Shown here: one piece after another, positions 1 to 7,389 of the stretch
Position numbering within the stretch: the first letter of the stretch is position 1
Layout of the letters: every line of letters begins with the position of its first letter
Made by a program: the position numbers and the translations under genes
The notes under the pieces: generated by a model
Told to the model about the DNA's origin: nothing
Seen by the model: the letters and a program-made list of their open reading frames with translations, nothing else
Databases searched by the model: none
Assembly (NCBI RefSeq): GCF_900116285.1
Contig: NZ_FPAJ01000001.1
Span: forward strand, 496,001 to 560,000
Direction: 5' to 3'
Length of the DNA stretch: 64,000 bases
From: Sulfitobacter marinus
Lineage (GTDB): Bacteria > Pseudomonadota > Alphaproteobacteria > Rhodobacterales > Rhodobacteraceae

Positions 1-509
1 GGCAGGGCGTCTGCCATCTTGCGGAACCCTTTACCGATGCGCGCGAGGGTGCCCAGCGTGGTGGGCAGGCGTTCCTCAAGATCGGCCTTGATTGCGCGTG
101 CCAGCACGGGGGCTGCCCCTTCGGTGCCGATGGCGATGGTCACCGGATCACGGTCAACGATGGCGGGCGTGATAAAGGCGCTGTCGTGTAGGTTATCAAC
201 GATATTAACCAACGCGCCCTCGGCCCGCGCGATGGTGGCTGTGCGGGCGTCTTCGACATCATCTTCGTCAGCGGCATAGAACAGTTTTGCGCACAGCACA
301 TCACCAAGTTGAAGCGCACGGGTATGCAGCGTCAGGCGATCCGCATCGGCCCATTGCACCAGCTCTGGCGCGGGGGCAGGCGCATAGACGCTGATCTTGG
401 CCTCGGACTTCATCAAAAGGCGCAGCTTGGCCAATGCCGCGTCACCGCCGCCCGACAACACAATGCGTTGCCCTTTGGTTGAAAGGAAAATTGGGAAATG
501 ATCCATCAT
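1..509 (-). CDS. cysG: Siroheme synthase N-terminal part (precorrin-2 dehydrogenase/ferrochelatase domain), cut by window edge
   Basis: The minus-strand reading frame begins with two ATG codons (509 and 506) and stays open to the edge of the window, giving 169 residues. The product starts MMDHFPIFL and has a Rossmann-type stretch with GGGDAALAKLRLL, then NIVDN and TIAIGTEGAAPVLAR, all typical of the NAD-dependent precorrin-2 dehydrogenase domain of CysG/Met8. This domain oxidises precorrin-2 to sirohydrochlorin and inserts iron, making siroheme for sulfite and nitrite reductases. Whether a C-terminal uroporphyrinogen methyltransferase domain follows cannot be seen. The gene is divergent from an Lrp-type regulator, an arrangement that suggests control by that protein. 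Confidence 0.88.
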   Translation of the reverse strand, partial: MMDHFPIFLSTKGQRIVLSGGGDAALAKLRLLMKSEAKISVYAPAPAPELVQWADADRLTLHTRALQLGDVLCAKLFYAADEDDVEDARTATIARAEGALVNIVDNLHDSAFITPAIVDRDPVTIAIGTEGAAPVLARAIKADLEERLPTTLGTLARIGKGFRKMADAL

Positions 510-541
510 GCTGTCCTTGCGCTTGCCTTAGAGTGAATATA

Positions 542-595
542 GGAAATAATTCCAACACAGCGCTAGACGTCTGGACACATAAGAACATACGTTCT
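542..595. promoter_or_regulatory. Three short palindromes in the cysG / Lrp-regulator divergent gap
   Basis: Three inverted repeats are packed in 54 bases: GGAA-N4-TTCC (542-553), AGACGTCT (565-572) and AGAAC-ATAC-GTTCT (582-595). They lie between the two divergent starts at 509 and 646, where an autoregulatory Lrp/AsnC protein would be expected to bind. No sequence-specific match to a known box is claimed. Confidence 0.4.
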
Positions 596-645
596 AATTC
601 ACCAAGTAGTTGGAACAGAAGACCACTAACCGAAGGATACGCAGA

Positions 646-1107
646 ATGGACGTTCGTATAGACGAGGTAGATCGGAAGATTTTGTCGCAGCTTCAGCGTG
701 ATGCGAGCCAATCTTTGGACGATATTGCCCGTGAAGTGGGGTCTTCCAAGACGCCTGTGTGGAACCGGATTCGCAAATTACGCGAGGCAGGCGTGATCGG
801 GCAGCACACTGTTGTGCTGGATGCAGATGCGTTGGGGTTCGAGGCGTGCTTCTTTGTTCTGATCCGCACGTCAGAGCACGAGGCCGAGTGGCAGGCGGCA
901 TTCCTCAAGGCGCTGCAAGACCGCGCCGAAGTGCAAGAAGCACACCGTTTGGCAGGCGATATCGACTATATCCTGAAGGTTCGGGTCAAAAACGCGCGCG
1001 CCTATGACGCGTTCTATCAGGCGCTGATCTCAGAGGTGCGGGTGCATAACGTCACGGCGCTTTTGTCGATGGAGCAGATTAAATCGACGACAATGCTACC
1101 GCTTTAG
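646..1107 (+). CDS. Lrp/AsnC family transcriptional regulator
   Basis: A 154-residue protein. The N-terminal part has a winged helix-turn-helix typical of Lrp (DEVDRKILSQLQRDA, then LDDIAREVGSSKTPVWNRI), followed by a RAM-type ligand/oligomerisation domain. The frame is open further upstream to 610, but the ATG at 646 has AAGGA eight bases before it and gives the usual family length, so I use it. It is divergent from the siroheme synthase gene; Lrp-type regulators are often found next to cysG in this group. This suggests a role in sulfur or amino-acid responsive control, but no effector can be read from the sequence. Confidence 0.85.
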   Translation: MDVRIDEVDRKILSQLQRDASQSLDDIAREVGSSKTPVWNRIRKLREAGVIGQHTVVLDADALGFEACFFVLIRTSEHEAEWQAAFLKALQDRAEVQEAHRLAGDIDYILKVRVKNARAYDAFYQALISEVRVHNVTALLSMEQIKSTTMLPL

Positions 1108-1114
1108 GGCGCAG

Positions 1115-2296
1115 CTAAATCTCGACCATTAGACGTTCGAGTTTGTGGAAATGATAGGTTTCCGCATAGCGCGGCGATTCCGCCAGCCGTAGCTTAGGCG
1201 CGTGGTCAAAGAGCGCGCGCAGCCCGATCTGCATCTCGAGGCGGGCCAAGGGGGCCCCAACGCAGAAATGCAACCCGCCGCCAAAGGCCGCATGTGGTTT
1301 CACGGGGCGCGTCGGATCAAAGCGGTCTGGGTCGGGATATATGGCAGGATCACGCCCCGCAGCCCCCAACACCAGTGCGATTTTCTTACCTTTTTCCAAG
1401 GTGATACCGTCCAGGTCAATGTCCTCGTAGGCAAAGCGTTCGAACACATGCAGCGGCGGATCATAGCGCAAGATTTCTTCGGTGGTGGCGGCGATGGTAT
1501 CGGGCTGAAAGGCGTCCAAAGGTGTTTCATTTATCAGTGCGCAGGCGACCCCGTTGCCAAGCGCATGCACCGTCGCCTCGTGCCCCGCGTTCAACAGCAA
1601 AATGCAGGTCCCGATCAGTACATCAGTGCTTAGGCGTTCGCCGTCTTGTTCGGCGGCAATCAGCTGCGTGATCAGATCATCGCGCGGGTCCGTGCGGCGC
1701 TGATCAACATAACCGCGCAAAAACGCGGTGAAATCGGCAGCGGCGCTGTTGGCTGCATCCTCAACCGCGCGGGTGCGGCCGGTTTGGTAGATCGCGACCA
1801 TGGCGTTGGACCAGCGCAACAGATCGGGCCACATCTCCTCGGGGACGCCCAACAGGCGCGCGATGATGCGTACGGGCAATTGCGTGCAAAAGGCCGGGAT
1901 CAAATCAAACGGGCCTTGGGGCAGGGCCGTCTGCAACTCAGCGGCTATCATTTCAATCTCGGGCGCAAGGCCGGCAATCCGGCGCGAGGTAAACGCCCGC
2001 AACACAAGACCGCGAAGGCGTGTGTGCGTGGGCGGTTCCAGTTCGAGCATCGAATGTTGGTCGACGGCATGGAAATCCGCCAGATGTACCGGAACAGGCT
2101 GCTGCTGATCGGCGGGAACTTCGCGCCCCAAACGTCTGTCGCGCAATAGCGCCTGCACGGTGGCGGCATCAAAGGCGGCTAACATCCCGTAATCCTCCCA
2201 AAACTGTACCGGGCCATCGGCGCGCGCACGGGCATAGGCCTGATAGGGATTTTGCACGAAATCAGGGTCTTGCGGGGATTGGAGAAAGGTTTTCAT
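1115..2296 (-). CDS. Cytochrome P450
   Basis: A soluble class I bacterial P450 of 393 residues. The I-helix oxygen-activation motif AGHEAT is at about residues 237-242, the K-helix ExxR motif (EEILR) at about 273-277, and the haem-binding loop FGGGLHFCVGAPLAR has its thiolate cysteine near residue 345. The frame extends to 2347 upstream, but the Met at 2296 (MKTFLQSPQDPDF) gives the normal P450 start. No ferredoxin or ferredoxin reductase partner lies nearby, so electron supply must come from elsewhere. The substrate is unknown. It is divergent from dctB with 60 bases between the two starts. Confidence 0.9.
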   Translation of the reverse strand: MKTFLQSPQDPDFVQNPYQAYARARADGPVQFWEDYGMLAAFDAATVQALLRDRRLGREVPADQQQPVPVHLADFHAVDQHSMLELEPPTHTRLRGLVLRAFTSRRIAGLAPEIEMIAAELQTALPQGPFDLIPAFCTQLPVRIIARLLGVPEEMWPDLLRWSNAMVAIYQTGRTRAVEDAANSAAADFTAFLRGYVDQRRTDPRDDLITQLIAAEQDGERLSTDVLIGTCILLLNAGHEATVHALGNGVACALINETPLDAFQPDTIAATTEEILRYDPPLHVFERFAYEDIDLDGITLEKGKKIALVLGAAGRDPAIYPDPDRFDPTRPVKPHAAFGGGLHFCVGAPLARLEMQIGLRALFDHAPKLRLAESPRYAETYHFHKLERLMVEI

Positions 2297-2356
2297 AGCC
2301 CGCAGCAATACCGCGCCCTCTGGTCTTTGCAAGCCGGTCTGTGCCAAATTGTGAAA

Positions 2357-4117
2357 ATGAACATTGGGTTTGGTCGCCGTATCGCGACATGGTTGATATT
2401 TTTGATGGTTGTCGCCGCCCTGTCAGCAGGGGTCTGGCGCTATGCCTATTGGCAGGGGCTGGACCAGATCAGCGCACGGGGCAAGGCGGATCTGTCCGTG
2501 GCCAGCGACCGTTTGGTGGCGCAGATACAGCGTTATCGTGATCTGGCGGTGTTTCTGTCCGATCATCCGCAGATCAGTGATGTGTTGCAGGGCAGGGCAC
2601 CGGGCACCGCGCGGGATTTCTTACAAGATGTGGCGGATAAATCAGCGGCCTTGGATGTGCGTGTGGTCGATGCGACGGGCCGTGTTCTGGCCTCGCCGCA
2701 AAGCGCGCCGGGTGAGCTGTTGATTGATCTGCCGTTCGTGCGTCGCGCGCTTCGGGGGGCGCTTGGCTGGGGGCATGGGCCAAGCTTGCCGCTGACGGAT
2801 CGTGCCTATTTTCATGCGGCCCCCGTGTTTGATGCTGCAGGTGAGGTGAGAGGTGCCGTGGTGGTCACGACCGACTTGAACGGTATCGATTACGGCTGGC
2901 GCGGCAGCACTCCGGCAGCGTTTTTCACGGATGATGCAGGGGTGGTGCAAATCGCCAACCGGTCGGAAATGCTGTTTTGGCAGCGGCCCGAAGGCACCTC
3001 TGGGCTGATCCCGCCCGACGGTGCGGTCCGCCGGTTCGCAGCCAGATCGGTCAACGGGCACGAGATTTGGCAGATGGGCTGGGGGCCATATCTGCCGGAT
3101 GAGGCGCTGCATCTGACCACGCCGCTGCCCATCGTTGGTTTCATTGGCGAGGTGTTGCTTGACGTGGCACCCGCACGCCGTTTGGCCCTGTCGCAAGCGG
3201 CGGCGGTGGCGGCATTGTGTCTGGCTTTTGGCGCGTTGCTGTTTCTGGCAACCGAACGCCGCCGCGCCTTGTCGCAGGCGAACGTCCGATTGGAACGTCG
3301 TGTCGCCAAACGCACCGCCGCGCTGAACGCCAGCAACACCGAACTGCGCCGCGAGGCCGCCGAGCGTGAAGAGGCCCAAACCGCCTTGCGCCGCGCGCAG
3401 GCCGATCTGGTGCAGGCGGGCAAACTGTCGGCATTGGGGCAGATGTCGGCGGGCATCAGTCACGAGCTGAACCAACCGCTGATGGCGATCCGGTCCTTTG
3501 CGGAAAACGCAGGTCAGTTCATGGCCCGCGACAAGCCCGAGCGGGTGACTGAAAACCTGTCGCGGATTTCACAAATGGCCGACCGCATGGCGCGGATTAT
3601 CCAAAACCTGCGCGCCTTTGCCCGTCAGGAAAGCGTGCCGCAGACCCAAGTTGACGTGACGCGCGTTGTCTCAAGCGCGATTGAGTTGACGCAAAGCTAT
3701 CTCGCCAAGGCCGGTGTGACGCTGGAATATACGCCGCCGGATGCTCCCGTTTGGGTGCGCGGTGGAGAGGTGCGGCTAAGTCAGGTGTTCGTGAACCTGA
3801 TCACCAATGCCGCAGATGCCATGGCGGATGCGCAGACGCGCAAGCTGACGATCCATATTGGCGGGGAAGACGCGGTATTGGTGCATTTTATGGACACAGG
3901 GCCGGGGATTGAAATGCCCGACAAGGTCTTCGATCCGTTCTACACCACAAAATCCGTGGGGGGTAACGACAGCAGCGGCATGGGGCTGGGCCTGTCGATC
4001 AGCTATGGCATCGTGCAAAGTCTGGGCGGGCAAATTCGCGGCAGGAACCTTGACGGCGGCGGGGCAATGTTTTCTGTCCGGCTGGAACGCGCACAGATGA
4101 CCGAGGCCGCCGCATGA
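2357..4117 (+). CDS. dctB: C4-dicarboxylate-type sensor histidine kinase DctB
   Basis: A 586-residue membrane sensor kinase. A first membrane helix lies near residues 8-27, followed by a periplasmic PDC/CACHE-like sensing region, a second membrane helix at about residues 275-297, a coiled coil, a HisKA domain with the phospho-acceptor in GISHELNQPLMAIRSF, and an ATPase domain with N, G1 (DTGPGIEMPDKVFDPF) and G2 (GMGLGLSI) boxes. The start at 2357 (MNIGFGRR) is preferred over in-frame codons upstream to 2252, which would run into the P450 gene. The stop overlaps the start of dctD by four bases, so the two are translationally coupled. The substrate sensed is probably the organic acid imported by DctPQM. 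Confidence 0.88.
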   Translation: MNIGFGRRIATWLIFLMVVAALSAGVWRYAYWQGLDQISARGKADLSVASDRLVAQIQRYRDLAVFLSDHPQISDVLQGRAPGTARDFLQDVADKSAALDVRVVDATGRVLASPQSAPGELLIDLPFVRRALRGALGWGHGPSLPLTDRAYFHAAPVFDAAGEVRGAVVVTTDLNGIDYGWRGSTPAAFFTDDAGVVQIANRSEMLFWQRPEGTSGLIPPDGAVRRFAARSVNGHEIWQMGWGPYLPDEALHLTTPLPIVGFIGEVLLDVAPARRLALSQAAAVAALCLAFGALLFLATERRRALSQANVRLERRVAKRTAALNASNTELRREAAEREEAQTALRRAQADLVQAGKLSALGQMSAGISHELNQPLMAIRSFAENAGQFMARDKPERVTENLSRISQMADRMARIIQNLRAFARQESVPQTQVDVTRVVSSAIELTQSYLAKAGVTLEYTPPDAPVWVRGGEVRLSQVFVNLITNAADAMADAQTRKLTIHIGGEDAVLVHFMDTGPGIEMPDKVFDPFYTTKSVGGNDSSGMGLGLSISYGIVQSLGGQIRGRNLDGGGAMFSVRLERAQMTEAAA

Positions 4118-5343
4118 GCAGAACCGTTTTGCTGGTAGATGATGACGCCCATGTGCGCGAGGCCTTGGCCCAAACGCTGGAACTGGCCGATATAGATGTG
4201 ATTGCGGCGGGGTCATTTGTGGCGTCGAAAGACCGGATAACACCCGAATTTGACGGTATTATCCTGTCTGACATGCGCATGCCGGGGCGTGACGGGTTTC
4301 ACCTGCTGCAATACGCCCATGACCAAGACCCCGATCTGCCGGTGATCTTGCTGACGGGGGAGGGCGACATCCCCATGGCCGTCCGCGCGATGGAGGCAGG
4401 GGCCTTTGATTTCCTGGAAAAACCCTGTGCGCCTGCGGCCTTGTTGGCGGTGGTTGAACGGGCGTTGAAAACCCGGGCGCTGGTGCTGGAAAACCGCCGC
4501 TTGTTGCAGATGGTCGAAAGCGGCGATCCGGCGGCACGGTTGATTTTTGGCAGCTCTGCCCTGTCCGAAGCCTTGCGCAGCAAGGTCCGGCGCGCCGCGA
4601 CCACCGATGCCGAGGTGCTGGTCACCGGCCCGTATGGATCGGGGATTTCCAAGGTAGCAGAGGTGATCCATTTGTCCTCGCCCCGCTCAAAAGCGCCGTT
4701 TGTGAAACGCGCGGGCGAGGGGCTGTCGCCGTCTGATCTAAGCGACGCGTTGGCCACGGCGGGCGGGGGCAGTCTGTTTCTGGACGAGGTCACGCATCTG
4801 CCTGCGCAAACCCAGCTGACCCTGATCGAAGCCTTGGAAAACACCGCCGAGGTGCGCCTGATCGCGGGCAGCACCCATGATCTGTCTGCGATGGTCGGCG
4901 AGGGGCGTTTTCACGCCGATCTTTATTACCGGCTTGAGGTGATGCCTGTGCGCATCCCGTCATTGGCCGAACGGCCCGAGGATATTCCGATCCTGTTTCG
5001 GCGCTATGTTGATCAGGCGGCAGAACAATCGGGCCTTGCTGTGCCGCCAATCTCGCCTCAGGTGATTGCCGGGTTGATGGCGCGTGATTGGCCGGGAAAT
5101 GCGCGCGCGTTGATGTCTGCCGCGATGCGGTTCGTGATGGGGGTCGCGGACGATGTAGCCCCGGATGCGGATCTGGGGCTTGCCGAACAAATGGCGCAAG
5201 TGGAACAGTCATTGCTGCGCGCCGCACTCAAGCGGGCAGGCGGGCAGGCCAGTGCCGCCGCATCGGCGCTGAAACTGCCGCGCAAGACGTTTTACGACAA
5301 GCTGACCCGCTACGGGATTCGGGCCGAAGACTACCGCAGTTGA
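4114..5343 (+). CDS. dctD: DctD-family response regulator with a degenerate AAA+ domain
   Basis: A 409-residue protein in the order receiver (phosphorylatable Asp53 in LSDMRMPG, Lys in FLEKP), AAA+ domain, and C-terminal Fis-type helix-turn-helix (ASALKLPRKTFYDKLTRYG). The AAA+ domain is damaged compared with NtrC-class activators. The Walker A site reads GPYGSGIS instead of GETGTGKE. The stretch that should contain ELFGHEKGAFTGA is absent, with FVKRAGEGL running directly to LATAGGGSLFLDE. The first arginine of the FREDLYYRL motif is a histidine. Walker B (LFLDE) remains. It probably controls dctPQM, but not by the usual sigma-54 mechanism. Confidence 0.87.
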   Translation: MSRTVLLVDDDAHVREALAQTLELADIDVIAAGSFVASKDRITPEFDGIILSDMRMPGRDGFHLLQYAHDQDPDLPVILLTGEGDIPMAVRAMEAGAFDFLEKPCAPAALLAVVERALKTRALVLENRRLLQMVESGDPAARLIFGSSALSEALRSKVRRAATTDAEVLVTGPYGSGISKVAEVIHLSSPRSKAPFVKRAGEGLSPSDLSDALATAGGGSLFLDEVTHLPAQTQLTLIEALENTAEVRLIAGSTHDLSAMVGEGRFHADLYYRLEVMPVRIPSLAERPEDIPILFRRYVDQAAEQSGLAVPPISPQVIAGLMARDWPGNARALMSAAMRFVMGVADDVAPDADLGLAEQMAQVEQSLLRAALKRAGGQASAAASALKLPRKTFYDKLTRYGIRAEDYRS

Positions 5344-5346
5344 ACC

Positions 5347-5396
5347 TGTGCGGTTTTCCGCACAACGGCCCGTGCGCGCGTGCGGGTTTTCGCACA
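5347..5396. promoter_or_regulatory. Twin DctD-like upstream activating sites before dctP
   Basis: Two copies of an 18-bp dyad: TGTGCGGTTTTCCGCACA (5347-5364, perfect) and CGTGCGGGTTTTCGCACA (5379-5396), identical at 15 of 18 positions. Their centres are 32 bp apart, three helical turns, which fits cooperative binding of dimers on one face of DNA. They resemble the tandem DctD sites described upstream of rhizobial dctA. I see no GG-N10-GC sigma-54 promoter between them and dctP. Confidence 0.65.
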
Positions 5397-5590
5397 GGGC
5401 ATTGCGAGTGGTGTTTTTGTAGGCCTCGAAAAATCCTATAGGTAACTGAATTTATTATTATTTATCCAGAAATCCGACCTCCCTTGTAACAGGCTTGTGA
5501 GGTGGTGAATTTAACGATCTAATTTCGCCACCGCAGTCGGACCCCCGATTGCCGAGACATTAAAATCAGTTCTCTGGGAGGAGACACCAC

Positions 5591-6592
5591 ATGAAATTCC
5601 TGACAACAGCCGCAGTCGCGCTGACCCTTTCCGTGAGCGCAGGTGCCGTATCTGCCGCATGTGATGACGGTGAAATTCTGATCAAGTTCAGCCACGTTAC
5701 AAACACGGACAAGCACCCGAAAGGCATCGCGGCGACCCTGCTTGCCGAGCGTGTAAACGCCGAGATGAACGGCAAAGCCTGCATGGAAGTGTTCCCGAAC
5801 TCGACCCTGTACAACGATGACCAAGTTCTAGAAGCAATGCTGCAAGGCGACGTTCAAATGGCGGCCCCGTCGCTGTCGAAATTCGAACAGTTCACCAAGC
5901 AATTCCGCATCTTCGATCTGCCGTTCATGTTCAAAAACATCAACGCTGTTGACGAATTCCAAAGCTCGGAAACGGGTCAGGCGATGAAAGCATCGATGGA
6001 ACGTCGCGGCCTGTCCGGTCTGCAGTTCTGGCACAATGGCATGAAACAAATGTCGGCCAACAAGCCGCTGAACCTGCCATCCGATGCAGACGGTCTGAAA
6101 TTCCGCGTTCAGGCGTCCGACGTGATCAAGGCCCAAATGGAAGCCATCGGCGTTTCCCCACAGCCAATGGCGTTCTCTGAGGTCTACGGCGCGCTGCAAA
6201 CCGGCGTTGTGGACGGCCAAGAAAACACATGGTCCAACATCTATGGCCAAAAGTTTTTCGAAGTGCAGGACGGTATCACCGAAACCAACCACGGTGTTTT
6301 GGACTATATGGTCGTGACATCCACAGACTGGTGGAACAGCCTGCCAGACGACGTGCGCACGCAGCTTGCGACCATACTCGAAGAGGTCACAACCACACGT
6401 AACGCCGCCGTTGGCGAAGTGGATGCGGAAGCCCGCCAAGCGATCCTGGATGCAGGTTCGAACATCATCGAGCTGGACGCTGCAACGCGCCAGATCTGGG
6501 TTGATGCAATGATGCCCGTCTGGGCCGAGTTTACCGGCGATGTTGGTCAGGAAAACATCGACGCGGCGCAAGCGATCAACGCCAAGCACTAA
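5591..6592 (+). CDS. dctP: TRAP transporter solute-binding protein DctP
   Basis: A 333-residue periplasmic binding protein with a clear Sec signal peptide (charged MK, hydrophobic core, cleavage after AVSA near residue 21). The body has the DctP-family features: ILIKFSHVTNTDKHPKG at the front, the substrate-carboxylate region LKFRVQASDVIKAQMEAIG, and GALQTGVVDGQENTWSN. A strong ribosome site (GGGAGGAG) lies upstream of the ATG. It captures an organic acid, probably a C4-dicarboxylate given the DctBD system beside it, and hands it to DctQM. Confidence 0.92.
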   Translation: MKFLTTAAVALTLSVSAGAVSAACDDGEILIKFSHVTNTDKHPKGIAATLLAERVNAEMNGKACMEVFPNSTLYNDDQVLEAMLQGDVQMAAPSLSKFEQFTKQFRIFDLPFMFKNINAVDEFQSSETGQAMKASMERRGLSGLQFWHNGMKQMSANKPLNLPSDADGLKFRVQASDVIKAQMEAIGVSPQPMAFSEVYGALQTGVVDGQENTWSNIYGQKFFEVQDGITETNHGVLDYMVVTSTDWWNSLPDDVRTQLATILEEVTTTRNAAVGEVDAEARQAILDAGSNIIELDAATRQIWVDAMMPVWAEFTGDVGQENIDAAQAINAKH

Positions 6593-6606
6593 ACAAATCT
6601 GATCAA

Positions 6607-6637
6607 TGCCCCGCCCGATCCGGGTGGGGCATTTTTT
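6607..6637 (+). terminator. Intrinsic terminator/attenuator between dctP and dctQ
   Basis: A ten-pair stem (TGCCCCGCCC pairing with GGGTGGGGCA, one G-U) is followed by six T. Partial termination here would give more binding protein than membrane subunits, as is common in TRAP operons. Confidence 0.82.
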
Positions 6638-6704
6638 GCATCTGGTAATCGGGGGCGTCCCGCTTCTTTTGTGCCAGTTTTCTGCATTCAAGCGGAGTTT
6701 TCTT

Positions 6705-7385
6705 ATGTCATCAGGATACCAACCCACATCGGCCCTGGGCCGGATCGTGCACGAGTTCGAGGAAACGGCGATCGCCGTGATCTTGGGCCTGATGACGATC
6801 ATCACCTTTATCAACGTCGTCTTGCGCTATGGCTTTAACACAGGCCTGATCTGGGGCCTTGAGGCGGTGACCTTTCTGTTCGCATGGTTGGTCCTTTTCG
6901 GGATGAGCTATGCGGTCAAAGTGACGGCACATCTGGGCGTTGACGCGGTGATTAACCTGTTTTCATCCCCCGTGCGTCGGGTGATCGCGCTGGTCGCATC
7001 GGTGATTTGCATCGTCTATGCGATGCTTTTGCTGAAAGGCGCATGGGATTACTGGGCCCCTTTTGCCGGGCTTGATGCCACGTCGGGCCGCTGGTTCCCC
7101 ACCGGGTTTGAAAACAGCCGCGATCAGGCGTGGTATTCGACCGTGGATATCCCCATGCCGGAATGGCTGCGCTTTATCGAGGCGTCGATGAACCAAGGCG
7201 AGGCCTATGAAAAGCTGCCGCGCTTTATTCCTTATGTGATGCTGCCCATCGGTATGGCATTGCTTTTGTTCCGCTTTATCCAAGCAGCGGTACGGATTTT
7301 CACAGGTGTTTCGACCAGCCTGATCGTCAGCCACGAGGCCGAAGACGACATCGAGGCCGTCAAACATATGAACGCGGGAGACTGA
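6705..7385 (+). CDS. dctQ: TRAP transporter small permease DctQ
   Basis: A 226-residue membrane protein with four main hydrophobic segments, including AVILGLMTIITFINVVLRY and the DctQ-typical AVTFLFAWLVLFGMSYAV. The start is set at 6705 (MSSGYQPTS), where AGCGGAG lies seven bases upstream; the frame is open further up but runs through the terminator hairpin. It joins the large subunit DctM to form the sodium-coupled secondary transporter served by DctP. There is a longer than usual loop around DYWAPFAGLDATSGRW, as in the large-DctQ subtype of marine bacteria. Confidence 0.87.
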   Translation: MSSGYQPTSALGRIVHEFEETAIAVILGLMTIITFINVVLRYGFNTGLIWGLEAVTFLFAWLVLFGMSYAVKVTAHLGVDAVINLFSSPVRRVIALVASVICIVYAMLLLKGAWDYWAPFAGLDATSGRWFPTGFENSRDQAWYSTVDIPMPEWLRFIEASMNQGEAYEKLPRFIPYVMLPIGMALLLFRFIQAAVRIFTGVSTSLIVSHEAEDDIEAVKHMNAGD

Positions 7386-7389
7386 GCGG

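Noticed and set aside
5397-5590. Sigma-54 promoter before dctP
   Set aside because: No GG-N10-GC pair was found; the closest (near 5413-5428) has the wrong spacing by one base.
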